Assembly (NCBI GenBank): GCA_003343905.1
Contig: QAKI01000035.1
Location: 1-36,073 of the forward strand
Direction: 5' to 3'
DNA: 36,073 nt
Origin: Subdoligranulum variabile
GTDB taxonomy: Bacteria > Bacillota > Clostridia > Oscillospirales > Ruminococcaceae
Shown here: piece after piece, positions 1-7,272 of the stretch
Layout: each line of letters starts with the position of its first letter
Numbering within the stretch: the stretch's first letter is position 1
The notes under the pieces: generated by a model
What the model saw: only the letters and a program-made list of their open reading frames with translations
The model's database searches: none
What the model was told of the DNA's origin: nothing
Program-made: the position numbers and the translations under genes

Positions 1-594
1 GCCCTCGCCGTCGCGTGCGACGTACTCGACGACCGGGCGCTGGAGCATCTGGTCGAGCGCACCGTCGAGGAGTTCGGTGCGATACACATCCTCGTGAACA
101 ACGCCGGCGGCGGCCGGGGCGGTCACGAAAATCCGTTCGAACTAAGCGCCGAAGAGGTCGAGGCGATTTTTCGTCTCAATGTCTTCAGCGCGTGGAAACT
201 CTGCAAACTCGTGGTGCCCCACATGGCCCGGGCGGGTTACGGCAGCATCGTCAACATTACCTCGATGGCCAGTATCAACAAAAGCCCGAACATGAGCGCC
301 TACGCCTCGTCGAAAGCGGCGCTCAACCACATGACTGCCAATCTGGCATTCGACTTCGGGTCGATGAACGTGCGCATCAACTGCGTCGGGCCGGGTGCCA
401 CGCGCACGCGGGCCCTCTCGACGGTGCTGACGCCCGAGATCGAGAGCCGCATGCTGGCCCACACGCCGATTCACCGGCTCGGCGAACCGTCCGACATCGC
501 GGGTGCCGTGCTCTACTTCGCCGCGCCGGTCTCCGAGTGGGTCAGCGGTCAGGTGCTCTTTGTCAACGGCGGCGGCGTGCAGACGCTCGACTGA
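1..594 (+). CDS. hdhA: 7-alpha-hydroxysteroid dehydrogenase, SDR family (5' end cut by window)
   Basis: This is the last 197 residues of a classical short-chain dehydrogenase/reductase; the frame is open from base 1, so about 58 N-terminal residues with the Rossmann glycine motif lie outside. It would oxidise the 7-alpha hydroxyl of bile acids with NAD(P) in the cytoplasm. Visible signs are the NNAGGG motif, a catalytic Ser in NITSMA (codon 262), and the YASSK Tyr/Lys pair (301-315) exactly 13 residues later. From memory, the stretch from NNAGGG to the C-terminal GGGVQTLD follows E. coli HdhA closely, including TPEIE, HTPI and WVSGQ. Other SDR substrates cannot be excluded from sequence alone. 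It ends just before a bidirectional terminator and converges with the AbiEii pair. Confidence 0.82.
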   Translation, partial: ALAVACDVLDDRALEHLVERTVEEFGAIHILVNNAGGGRGGHENPFELSAEEVEAIFRLNVFSAWKLCKLVVPHMARAGYGSIVNITSMASINKSPNMSAYASSKAALNHMTANLAFDFGSMNVRINCVGPGATRTRALSTVLTPEIESRMLAHTPIHRLGEPSDIAGAVLYFAAPVSEWVSGQVLFVNGGGVQTLD

Positions 595-664
595 CAGTCG
601 GCAGTTTTGTTCCTGCACCTGTATGACGTTTTACTTGATACAAGCAGAGCATTCCGAAAAATAG

Positions 665-696
665 AATCGCCCCAACACAGAGTTCGGGGCGATTTT
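665..696. terminator. Bidirectional rho-independent terminator
   Basis: A perfect 9-bp stem, AATCGCCCC (665-673) with GGGGCGATT (686-694), has a 12-base loop. It is followed by T residues on the + strand and preceded by A residues that give a U-rich tail on the - strand. It sits between the convergent dehydrogenase gene (ending 594) and the leftward nucleotidyltransferase gene (ending 722), so it can stop transcription from both sides. Confidence 0.8.
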
Positions 697-721
697 ATTA
701 TAGCGTTTTTGGAAGCAGGGA

Positions 722-1369
722 TTACTCCGGCTTTTGCAACAATCCTTTGATATACGTTTCAATCTCTTCCGCTCTGATGGAATATGCGGGTTCCAGCTGG
801 CTGAAATTACGATCCTCGCCGAAACGCCTGTAATCGGTCAGCATGGTGAGAATATGTTTGCTTTTGAGCATATGGTTCGAATAATCGCCGGCCCTTTTGA
901 CGTACTTCATCACATCGGGGTCTTCGCGGAAAATGCAGTAAAGATCGTAGTAGTCCCGGAACTTGCTGCGGCGCAGCATCACTTCCATTTTCATTACGGC
1001 AATGGATGCGGCATCCGCCAAAACGATGTTGTTCATAAAGGGAATCAAGGTCATTTCCGGGGCTTTGCTCTCCCGTGCATAGAAGGAGAACTTCACGCCC
1101 GCGACGACAAATTCCACATGGTTATGGTCGAGAATATCCATCGACTCCACTTTGCCCACCGTTTCCAACTGTTTGCGAATCGTCGGCCAATCCACATCCA
1201 TACGCTTGTCCTTGCGGGTCTGCCAGCGCATGAAATCCAAATCCTCACTCAGCCTGTGGCCAAGTTGGATGGCAAGGGCCGTTCCCCCGACCAACACCCA
1301 GCCTTTCAGGCAGTCGAGCCGTGAGGCCGGTTCGATAAGCGCTTCGGTATGTCGTGCGATTCCTTTCAT
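722..1369 (-). CDS. AbiEii-type nucleotidyltransferase (putative toxin)
   Basis: A 215-residue protein of the AbiEii/AbiGii nucleotidyltransferase family, the toxin half of type IV toxin-antitoxin and abortive-infection modules. Known members transfer nucleotides to tRNA or other acceptors in the cytoplasm. The nucleotidyltransferase core is plain: GGTALA at residues 28-33, then SEDLDF at 41-46 with the metal-binding Asp43 and Asp45. A family-typical KFRDYYDLY segment follows in the C-terminal half. Its ATG overlaps the stop of the upstream partner by four bases (ATGA), which suggests translational coupling. The length is at the short end for the family. The fold is clear; toxicity is inferred from the family and the pairing. 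Confidence 0.8.
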   Translation of the reverse strand: MKGIARHTEALIEPASRLDCLKGWVLVGGTALAIQLGHRLSEDLDFMRWQTRKDKRMDVDWPTIRKQLETVGKVESMDILDHNHVEFVVAGVKFSFYARESKAPEMTLIPFMNNIVLADAASIAVMKMEVMLRRSKFRDYYDLYCIFREDPDVMKYVKRAGDYSNHMLKSKHILTMLTDYRRFGEDRNFSQLEPAYSIRAEEIETYIKGLLQKPE

Positions 1370-1692
1370 GCCGTCAGTCGTGATAAATGGCGCGTAAGCA
1401 TTGATTTCAGGTAACGGTCAGGATAACGGACATGGAAATAATACCATGCGTAAAAGCGGTTCAGCGAGTAATAATAATCTCCCTGAACGACCATCGTCTT
1501 CAGCCAGACGCTCTTGATTTTACTATTGGGGAATAATTTGAATAGCAGGTCGATATCCTCTATATCCAATTTGACGAGTACCGCTTCGATCAGCTGGCTG
1601 TCCGATATGGAATCCCGGACGGAGGCTTGGTCATACGACCAGAACGCCCCAGCCTCGATCAGTTTGTCCACGAGATGATTCCGAATATCCAT
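1366..1692 (-). CDS. Putative antitoxin partner of the AbiEii protein
   Basis: A 108-residue protein without a motif I can name securely. It lies directly upstream of the AbiEii-type gene with a four-base ATGA overlap, the position usually held by the antitoxin. The sequence looks all-helical and rich in aromatic residues in its middle (YYYSLNRFYAWYYFH). Proteins of this size recur beside AbiEii genes in Bacteroidales, which is the basis for the call. I see no recognisable winged-helix motif of the AbiEi type, so it may be an unrelated antitoxin family. The start at 1692 is supported by a promoter-like element immediately upstream. Confidence 0.6.
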   Translation of the reverse strand: MDIRNHLVDKLIEAGAFWSYDQASVRDSISDSQLIEAVLVKLDIEDIDLLFKLFPNSKIKSVWLKTMVVQGDYYYSLNRFYAWYYFHVRYPDRYLKSMLTRHLSRLTA

Positions 1693-2002
1693 ATGGCAAA
1701 GTTAGCAACTTTTCTTAGATAAAACGTATTCCCGACACCATTTATTACGCGCATTACCTGCAATTTATGGGCCGTGTGGCGTAGCACTATACGCCGTTTT
1801 ACTCCGTAGGCTTCTCCTCTCCGAGCTATACAGCCATCAACTCGTATTTCGATAGAGTGCCTCGTAAATTTACAGCATAGGAAGAGCTTTTATTAAAAAA
1901 GTATAATCCGGATTGTTATTAGGCCGATGAAGTCTTTTTTGCGGGTCGATATAGGAGTGCGTCGGATTTTTTGCTTTCTTTGCTCTCAAACACGGTACGA
2001 TT
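1693..2002. other. Divergent intergenic region between AbiEii pair and hydrolase gene
   Basis: This 310-bp, relatively A+T-rich gap separates the leftward toxin-antitoxin pair from the rightward hydrolase. Apart from the -7 element at 1697-1704 it holds a weak candidate for the hydrolase, a TTTCTTTG (one base off TAnnTTTG) ending near 1980 without a clear -33 partner. I see no gene, repeat or strong hairpin. Confidence 0.4.
1697..1704 (-). promoter_or_regulatory. Promoter -7 element of the AbiEii pair
   Basis: Read on the minus strand the bases are TAACTTTG, a perfect match to the Bacteroidetes TAnnTTTG element. It stands only four bases from the ATG at 1692, so the transcript would be nearly leaderless. 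The -33 element is poor (TTTT near the expected spacing). Confidence 0.45.
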
Positions 2003-3082
2003 ATGAAAAAGAGTTTGATTCTCCTGACGGCTTTATCCGCCGTCGGATTCGGGGCCGAATCCGTAATTGCCTGCACGGGCATCACGCTGACGTCCGGCGA
2101 CGGAGCCTGCGTCGTGGCACGCACGATCGAATGGGGTGGCAGCGACCTTCGCAGCCAGTATGTGGTCGTTCCCCGCGGCTATCGCCAGCAGTCGTTCGTT
2201 CCGGGCGGGAGCGACGGCATGGTCTTCACGGCGCAGTACGGCTATGTCGGCTTGGCGGTCGAGCAGCAGGAGTTCGTGGCCGAGGGATTGAACGAGGCCG
2301 GGCTTTCGGCCGGACTGTTCTATTTTCCCGATTACGGCCGATATGAAGACTACGATCCGGCACTGAAGGGATCGAGCGTCGCCGATCTGCAGCTCGTGCC
2401 GCTGGTGCTGAGCACCTGCCGCGATGTCGGGGAGGTGGAGGAGCTGATCGGCCGCATCCGCGTGATAAATATCGACCCGCGGGCTTCGACGGTTCACTGG
2501 CGCTTCGCCGATCGTTCGGGGCGTCAGGTTGTGCTGGAGTTCATCGGCGGGAAGCCGGTTTTCTATGAAAACGAACTGGGTGTGCTGACCAACTCGCCGG
2601 GGTTCGACTGGCAGCTTACCAACCTGAACAACTATGTCAATCTCTATGCGGGCTCGGCTCCGGATCACGACATGGGCGGTGTCCGGCTGGCGGCTTTCGG
2701 GGCAGGAAGCGGGATGCTCGGTATTCCGGGCGACGTGACGCCTCCTTCGCGGTTCGTCCGTGCGGCCTTTTACCAGACGACGGCTCCGCAGCAGGCCGAA
2801 GCCGAAGCCACCGTGCTGCAAAGTTTTCAGATACTCAATAATTTCGACATACCTGTCGGCGTCGAGTTCGCCGCAGGCAAGGTCCCGGCCGACATTCCGA
2901 GCGCCACGCAATGGACTTCGGTCACCGACATCACGAATCGGCGCATCTACTACCGCACGATGCACGACAGTGCGATCCGCTGTTTCGATTTGCAGACGAT
3001 CGATTTTGCGAAGGTAAAATACCGCGCCCTGCCGCTCGACGAGGTGCGGCAACAGCCTATTGTCCGGATAAAGGTCCGGTAA
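2003..3082 (+). CDS. Secreted choloylglycine hydrolase family enzyme (bile salt hydrolase / penicillin acylase type)
   Basis: A 359-residue Ntn-hydrolase with a signal peptide (1-23, ending VIA) cleaved directly before the nucleophile Cys24. It would hydrolyse a linear amide bond, such as glycine- or taurine-conjugated bile salts, in the periplasm or outside the cell. Shifting by 22 residues, the known catalytic positions line up: Cys24 for C2, Arg40 (ARTIEW) for R18, Asn197 (TNSPGFDWQ) for N175 and Arg250 (PSRFVRAAF) for R228. One key position differs: Glu43 replaces the usual Asp21. The length fits the Bacteroides branch of the family. A 7-alpha-hydroxysteroid dehydrogenase lies 1.4 kb upstream, which favours a bile-salt role, but penicillin V or N-acyl amino acid/lactone amidase activity is possible. 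Confidence 0.8.
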   Translation: MKKSLILLTALSAVGFGAESVIACTGITLTSGDGACVVARTIEWGGSDLRSQYVVVPRGYRQQSFVPGGSDGMVFTAQYGYVGLAVEQQEFVAEGLNEAGLSAGLFYFPDYGRYEDYDPALKGSSVADLQLVPLVLSTCRDVGEVEELIGRIRVINIDPRASTVHWRFADRSGRQVVLEFIGGKPVFYENELGVLTNSPGFDWQLTNLNNYVNLYAGSAPDHDMGGVRLAAFGAGSGMLGIPGDVTPPSRFVRAAFYQTTAPQQAEAEATVLQSFQILNNFDIPVGVEFAAGKVPADIPSATQWTSVTDITNRRIYYRTMHDSAIRCFDLQTIDFAKVKYRALPLDEVRQQPIVRIKVR

Positions 3083-3913
3083 GGAAATTCCCGTAAAAAC
3101 TACTGATTGCTTTTCATCCCCTCCTGCCGGTTGCGGCGGGATATGCTGCCGTGCGGAATGCTTTTTTCGGGCGGTATCGAAAATCATCCCCGGGGCCGCG
3201 GAATAAAAATTGCCGTCCGGAAATCTGTGCGGATCGGATTTTGTGAGCTTGCCATCAGGCAGCGACCGAAACATGGGAATCTGCCCGATAATCTTTGCCG
3301 ATGTACAACTTGCACATGACAGCCCGCGTACGACTGCACTGCCCCCCCCCGTTGTAGCCGGCGCTGCCGCAGCCGGCGAGGGCCGACATGCGGCGGCGCC
3401 CGGGTCTACAGCCTGCCGGAGCGGCTTCAGGGGGGCTCGCCGTATGGTCGTATGCCGGCGCCTGCAGCCTAACAAGGGAGTGCCGCTTGTTCTTTTGCGT
3501 CCGCTTCTTATCTTTGCCGTGGGGGGGGGCTGATGCATGCTCCCGTTTTGTGTGCGGGAGCCGGGTCGGGAGGCGCATACGCCCGGCACGCAGCCCCTGC
3601 GGCAGCGAGCCGTTCGTCGTGGGCGGCATTCCCTCTTTTCCGCCCCAGCCCCTGCCCCGGACACGTTTTTTTATCTTTTTTGCTGCGCAATATTTTTCGA
3701 GGGCCTATCCTCTGCCGTTTTTCAGGAGGTCTGCCCACTTGTTTTTTCATGTGAGCTCCGGACAGCCGGTTGTATGCCTTTTCTGGTGCTGCGGCATTTC
3801 AGCGCCGGCTGTATAGTCCGAAAAATCCGGATTATCGTCTATAAAGTCTTTCCGTTTTGCTTTACTTCGAATTCTGAAAATGGAAAATGTGTTTAATATT
3901 AGGAGTGTAACTT
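3083..3913. other. Long gap upstream of the recombinase with C9 and G9 tracts
   Basis: This 831-bp region has no ORF that looks coding. It holds a run of nine C (3342-3350), a run of nine G (3521-3529) just after a consensus promoter, and a weaker promoter-like AATCTTTG at 3290-3297. It is G+C-rich to about 3650 and then A+T-richer toward the recombinase start. The two homopolymer tracts are opposite in sense, but the sequences beside them do not form an inverted repeat that I can see. Confidence 0.5.
3487..3516 (+). promoter_or_regulatory. Consensus Bacteroidetes promoter upstream of the recombinase
   Basis: TTG at 3487-3489 is followed after 19 bases by TATCTTTG (3509-3516), a full match to TAnnTTTG. 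Transcription would start about 4-6 bases later, at the beginning of the nine-G run at 3521. It points toward the recombinase gene and would give a leader of about 390 bases. Confidence 0.6.
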
Positions 3914-5128
3914 ATGAAAAACGGAAAAGAGCCCGGCGAGAAGACCGGCTCGACTTTACTGATTGCGGGCTTGGGGTCCGTCATCGAGCAGAAGACCCGC
4001 CAAGGCTGCCGTCGCACGGCAGCCAACTACCGCGCCGTCCTGCACAAGACTGCGGGCTATCTGGGTAATGAGGCCGCGTCGTTCCGGCTGCAGGAGGTCA
4101 CGCCGGGGTGGGTCGGGGGCTTCGTGGAGTGGCTTCAGGCGTGTCATGTCGACAAGCCGCAGACGGTCGATTTCTACCTTCGGACGCTGCGTGCGATGTG
4201 CCGTCATCTTCTGGTGCTGCGGCACCTTCGCTGGGAAGGTGGTCAGAGCCCCTTTTCCGGCATCCGTACCAAGGGGGTACGTCCCGCCAAGCGTGCCCTT
4301 AACGAATGCGAGGTGCGTCGTCTTACGCATCCATCGCTTCGCAAGAGCCTTCCTGCGCACCTGCAATGTACGTTGGACGTTCTTCTGTTCATCCTCTATG
4401 AGCGAGGCATGGTCTTTCAGGACGTTTACAACCTAAAGTGGGACATGGTCAGCCCGGACGGTCATATCTTCTATCTGCGCAGCAAGACGCACTGCCCGAT
4501 CGACGTGGAGGTTACGCCCGAGGCGGCTCGGATCATGGAGCGCTACCGGCGCGGCGACACGGCGTGGGTGTTCCCGTTCCTGCACGAGGGCCGCAGCGCG
4601 ACCCGTCGTGCGCTGAGCGAGGAGTCTGCGCTGCGGCGCATCAACGCGCAAGCCAAACGCATCGGTCTGGGTGCCGACATTGCGCTTCCGCTTACGACCT
4701 ATGTGATGCGCCATACGTGGGCTACGCTGATGCTCGAAGCGGGCAAGAGCGTGGAGCTGATCGGCCAGTGCCTGGGACATACGAGTATCGCGACCACACA
4801 GATCTACCTGTCGCGTATCTCCGTCAGCCGCGTGGACCGCGAGGTGGAGGATATGGTGAACCGGATGCTGCGTGTGCCGCCTGCGCGGCGTGCAAGAAAT
4901 ACGCTCGTCGTTCCCCGTTCGAGAAACGCCGGACGCCGGGGCTCTTCTGCCATGAAAAATGAGGGGGCTACGGAACACAAAACCAGAGCTGTTTCCCGCA
5001 AAAAAGAAACGGATTCGGGACTAAGACGGAAACTCTCGGGAATACTTCGAAAAATTCCGTTTCTTGGTAAGAAAGAGAAAGTGGAAGAAACGGCTCGCTC
5101 TAGGATACCTATTTGGGTGCAAAAGTAA
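3914..5128 (+). CDS. Tyrosine site-specific recombinase (probable fimbrial promoter invertase)
   Basis: A 404-residue phage-integrase-family recombinase. The N-terminal half has a SAM-like core-binding domain (about 18-110). The catalytic domain shows Arg164 (LYERGM), Lys191, the Y263-x-x-R266-H267 box, His289 (LGHTS) and the nucleophile Tyr298 (TTQIYL). The first box residue is Tyr rather than the usual His. After about residue 320 there is a long basic, probably disordered tail. One arm of a perfect 27-bp inverted repeat (5054-5080) lies inside the 3' end of the gene and encodes IPFLGKKEK, so the enzyme most likely inverts the adjacent 180-bp promoter segment. Inversion would replace the final 15 residues by KKN. 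Recombinases in this position beside DUF3575 and Mfa genes are typical of Bacteroidales fimbrial loci, so I favour invertase over element integrase. Confidence 0.85.
   Translation: MKNGKEPGEKTGSTLLIAGLGSVIEQKTRQGCRRTAANYRAVLHKTAGYLGNEAASFRLQEVTPGWVGGFVEWLQACHVDKPQTVDFYLRTLRAMCRHLLVLRHLRWEGGQSPFSGIRTKGVRPAKRALNECEVRRLTHPSLRKSLPAHLQCTLDVLLFILYERGMVFQDVYNLKWDMVSPDGHIFYLRSKTHCPIDVEVTPEAARIMERYRRGDTAWVFPFLHEGRSATRRALSEESALRRINAQAKRIGLGADIALPLTTYVMRHTWATLMLEAGKSVELIGQCLGHTSIATTQIYLSRISVSRVDREVEDMVNRMLRVPPARRARNTLVVPRSRNAGRRGSSAMKNEGATEHKTRAVSRKKETDSGLRRKLSGILRKIPFLGKKEKVEETARSRIPIWVQK
5054..5080 (+). repeat. Left arm of 27-bp perfect inverted repeat
   Basis: It starts ATTCCGTTTCTTGG and ends AAGAGAAA. 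It is the exact reverse complement of 5261-5287, with mismatches immediately outside on both sides. It lies in frame inside the recombinase gene. Confidence 0.92.
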
Positions 5129-5260
5129 TAATATCAAGCTATTCTGCAAAAAAAACGGAAAAAAATTCATCATTCCCTGCGGGTAAAAACCATGCCCGTT
5201 CCAAGGATTTCGTTTTCAACGCGCTGTTACACAGTGCGTTTTTTTTGTTCAATTTTTCTT
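5081..5260. other. Invertible promoter segment, drawn here in the OFF orientation
   Basis: This 180-bp segment lies between the two perfect repeat arms and next to a tyrosine recombinase gene. It contains one strong promoter on the minus strand and none that I can find toward the fimbrial genes. Inversion maps position x to 10341 minus x, which would place the promoter at 5191-5221 on the + strand facing the operon. Invertible promoters of this layout are well known for surface structures in Bacteroidales. That it inverts in this strain is inference. Confidence 0.85.
5120..5150 (-). promoter_or_regulatory. Consensus promoter inside the invertible segment
   Basis: On the minus strand TTTG (5150-5147), a 19-base spacer and TACTTTTG (5127-5120) match the Bacteroidetes -33/-7 consensus at every fixed position. 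In the present orientation it fires leftward, antisense to the 3' end of the recombinase gene. Confidence 0.8.
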
Positions 5261-5287
5261 TTTCTCTTTCTTACCAAGAAACGGAAT
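5261..5287 (-). repeat. Right arm of 27-bp perfect inverted repeat
   Basis: Exact reverse complement of 5054-5080; reads TTTCTCTTTCTTACC onward and ends ACGGAAT on the + strand. It lies 255 bp upstream of the first fimbrial-operon start codon. Confidence 0.92.
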
Positions 5288-5317
5288 CTCTCCGGGCAGC
5301 CGGTAAAAGACTACTAT

Positions 5318-5443
5318 ATGAAGAGATTCTACTTAAAAGATGTATCGATTATCGATTCAGGATATGCGGGGGCGCTCGGCTCTGGGCATCCCATCCGCGT
5401 AAATACTGTTTTGCCGCGGCTGCGTTCCGGCTTCGGCCGTTGA
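5318..5443 (+). CDS. Possible 41-residue leader ORF between the switch and the fimbrial operon
   Basis: The frame reads MKRFYLKDVSIIDSGYAG and runs to a stop at 5443. It would lie in the operon leader when the promoter segment is ON. The basic start followed by mixed polar residues does not resemble a signal peptide or a known leader peptide. Support is only its position and a plausible start. It may be chance. Confidence 0.2.
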   Translation: MKRFYLKDVSIIDSGYAGALGSGHPIRVNTVLPRLRSGFGR

Positions 5444-5542
5444 GAGGGGGCCTGCTACCGGTGTTTTTTCCCGGGGTGCGGTTCTTTTTGTCGGCCTGCC
5501 CGGATCAGACTTAACTATTAACAACATACCAAACTATTTCTT

Positions 5543-7159
5543 ATGAAAAAACGATTACTTACCGTATTGCTGTCTAGTGCGGCACTATGGAGTGTTTTTG
5601 GGTTTCCGGGAGCTCTCTCCCGCGCGTATGCTTTTCCCGGAGCACAACAACGGCCGTTGACGGCGGCCGGGTCCGACAGCCTCGGGGCTGCGGCCTCTGC
5701 GGCCCCGACCGGGGCGGACAGTTTGCGTTCGGACAGCCTCTCAGTGGACAGTCTTTCTGTCGATAGCCTCTCTGTGGACAGCCTTTCGGCCGACTCGCTG
5801 CTTGACCTTCGCTCTGCGGCGGATTCTCTGGTGTTGAGCGCCCGGGAGCTGGATTCTCTGGAACAGCTCTCGCAGACGCATTGGATCGACACGGTCATTA
5901 TGGCTACCCCGAAAGATGTTCCGAGCCGTCGTCCTCGCGAGTGGGACGTGAAGTGGAATATGATTATGGGGGCTTTCGCCACCCCGTTCTTCGGTTTCTC
6001 GTTCAGCGTCGCGGATCAGTGGACGCTTGAGTTCGACGGGAGCTACAATGCGTGGTCTCTGAAGAACGAGCGCCACTGGAAGCACGGTCAGGGCTCTGCC
6101 GGAGCGCGTTTCTGGACCAAGGACCGCGAGCAGGGTCATTTCGTCGGAGCCCATGTTCTGGGCGGGGTGTATAACTTCAACGGCGTGCGCCTTCCCTACC
6201 AGTCCTATCCGTCGATGGATGACCACCGCTATGAAGGCTGGGGCGTCGGCGGCGGTTTCAGCTACGGCTACCGCTGGAACTTCTCGGAGCGCTGGGCCAT
6301 GGAGGGCGAGCTGGGTGTTGGCTACGTCTACTCGAAGTACGACAAGTTCGCCTGTGACCGCTGCGGGGAGAAGATCGCGTCTGGTGGGCACCACTACGTA
6401 GGTCCCACGAAGCTAGCCCTGAACCTGATCTATCGTTTCGGGAAGAAGAGCCGCGAGGCCTACAAGCGCGCCATCGCTCCCCGTCCCACGCCCCTTATCC
6501 GCGAGCGTCTGGTCCGGGATACGGTTATCCTGACCGAGACTCAGATCCAGCGCGACACGCTCGTTCAGCGCGACACGGTCCAGCTGGAGGCTCCGACCCC
6601 CGTTGTTTCGAATCTGGACTACACGCTTCATATCGAATACAAGACAGGCAGCTCGATGTACCAGTCGGCGTTGGGCAACAACGACGAGGAGATGCAGAAG
6701 TTCCTGCACGTTCTGGACACGCTGCGCTCGAACAAGAACATCACGCTCAACTCGATTCAGGTCATCGGCTACGCCTCGATCGACGGCGCGACCGATACCA
6801 ACCAGCGTCTGAGCAACCAGCGTGCGCAGAGCGTCGCTGCGTACCTGCGGTCGAAATACCCGGATATGAGCCGTCTGATCTCCTCGGAGGGCCGCGGCGA
6901 GGACTGGGACGGTCTTCTGAAGCATATCGAGGAGTCTATCGGTCTTGAGGGCAAGGACGAAGCCGCCTATATCATCCGCACCGTGGGCATCAATTCGGGG
7001 CGCGAGGGTCAGCTGATGCGGCTGAACGGCGGCCGGTTCTACCGGGCGATCTCGCAGGAGATCTTCCCGAAGCTGCGCCGCATCGAGTGTAAGATCGGCT
7101 TCACGGAGATCAAGATGCAGAAGAAGGGTACGGCAACGGTCAGCACTCAGGAAGAGTAG
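5543..7159 (+). CDS. DUF3575 / OmpA-like outer-membrane protein of the fimbrial locus
   Basis: A 538-residue envelope protein. It has a signal peptide (about 1-30), then a low-complexity Asp-Ser-Leu linker (residues 59-86). A DUF3575 domain follows at about 130-300, beginning WDVKWNMIMGAF and rich in aromatic residues like a small beta barrel. A charged linker with RDTV/QRDT repeats leads to an OmpA-like peptidoglycan-binding domain (about 355-480; note YASIDGATDTNQRLSNQRAQ). DUF3575 genes regularly open Bacteroidales fimbrial operons. The fusion to an OmpA domain suggests an outer-membrane base anchored to the cell wall. It is the first gene after the invertible promoter. Assembly function is inferred from context. 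Confidence 0.82.
   Translation: MKKRLLTVLLSSAALWSVFGFPGALSRAYAFPGAQQRPLTAAGSDSLGAAASAAPTGADSLRSDSLSVDSLSVDSLSVDSLSADSLLDLRSAADSLVLSARELDSLEQLSQTHWIDTVIMATPKDVPSRRPREWDVKWNMIMGAFATPFFGFSFSVADQWTLEFDGSYNAWSLKNERHWKHGQGSAGARFWTKDREQGHFVGAHVLGGVYNFNGVRLPYQSYPSMDDHRYEGWGVGGGFSYGYRWNFSERWAMEGELGVGYVYSKYDKFACDRCGEKIASGGHHYVGPTKLALNLIYRFGKKSREAYKRAIAPRPTPLIRERLVRDTVILTETQIQRDTLVQRDTVQLEAPTPVVSNLDYTLHIEYKTGSSMYQSALGNNDEEMQKFLHVLDTLRSNKNITLNSIQVIGYASIDGATDTNQRLSNQRAQSVAAYLRSKYPDMSRLISSEGRGEDWDGLLKHIEESIGLEGKDEAAYIIRTVGINSGREGQLMRLNGGRFYRAISQEIFPKLRRIECKIGFTEIKMQKKGTATVSTQEE
5717..5800 (+). repeat. 15-bp tandem repeat encoding DSLSV
   Basis: About five and a half units encode DSLRS, three DSLSV, DSLSA and DSL in the DUF3575/OmpA gene. 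Codons vary between units, so the repeat is older than a recent slippage event. It forms a flexible linker after the signal peptide. Confidence 0.8.
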
Positions 7160-7166
7160 GGATCGC

Positions 7167-7221
7167 GGAATCCGGGCAGGGAAGACGGTATCGGCTTGGC
7201 CGTCTTCCCTGCGGGGATTCC
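7167..7221 (+). other. Long intercistronic hairpin
   Basis: A 13-bp perfect stem (7176-7188 with 7200-7212) is extended by a GG/GG internal loop and a further 7-bp stem (GGAATCC with GGATTCC). There is no T-run after it, so it is more likely an RNA-stability or processing element between the DUF3575 gene and the next lipoprotein than a classical terminator. Confidence 0.65.
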
Positions 7222-7272
7222 AAGGTCTTGATGCAATTAAGACAAGCGAGAAATCATTTAAAACCGAAAGAT

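Larger units (their letters stand above)
5129..5542. other. Fimbrial operon leader region
   Basis: The first part belongs to the invertible segment and its right repeat arm. After 5287 there is a leader of about 255 bases that contains a 41-codon ORF (5318-5443), a small CGGC-TTCG-GCCG tetraloop hairpin near 5430, and an A+T-rich stretch before the ATG at 5543. I see no promoter of its own reading toward the operon. Confidence 0.5.

Noticed and set aside
3342..3529. C9 and G9 runs as arms of a second invertible segment
   Set aside because: The homopolymers are complementary, but bases beside them do not continue an inverted repeat, unlike the 27-bp arms at 5054 and 5261.
2033..3664. 543-residue minus-strand frame over the hydrolase gene
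   Set aside because: It lies opposite a clearly recognisable enzyme and has an Arg/Pro/His-rich composition typical of an antisense shadow in G+C-rich DNA.
3388..3816. 142-residue frame upstream of the recombinase
   Set aside because: It crosses the promoter and G9 run, and overlapping frames of the same kind exist on both strands; no domain is recognisable.
3914..5128. Recombinase as the integrase of the conjugative element
   Set aside because: It lies 30 kb from the conjugation genes, and its gene ends in the promoter-segment inverted repeat, which fits an invertase much better.
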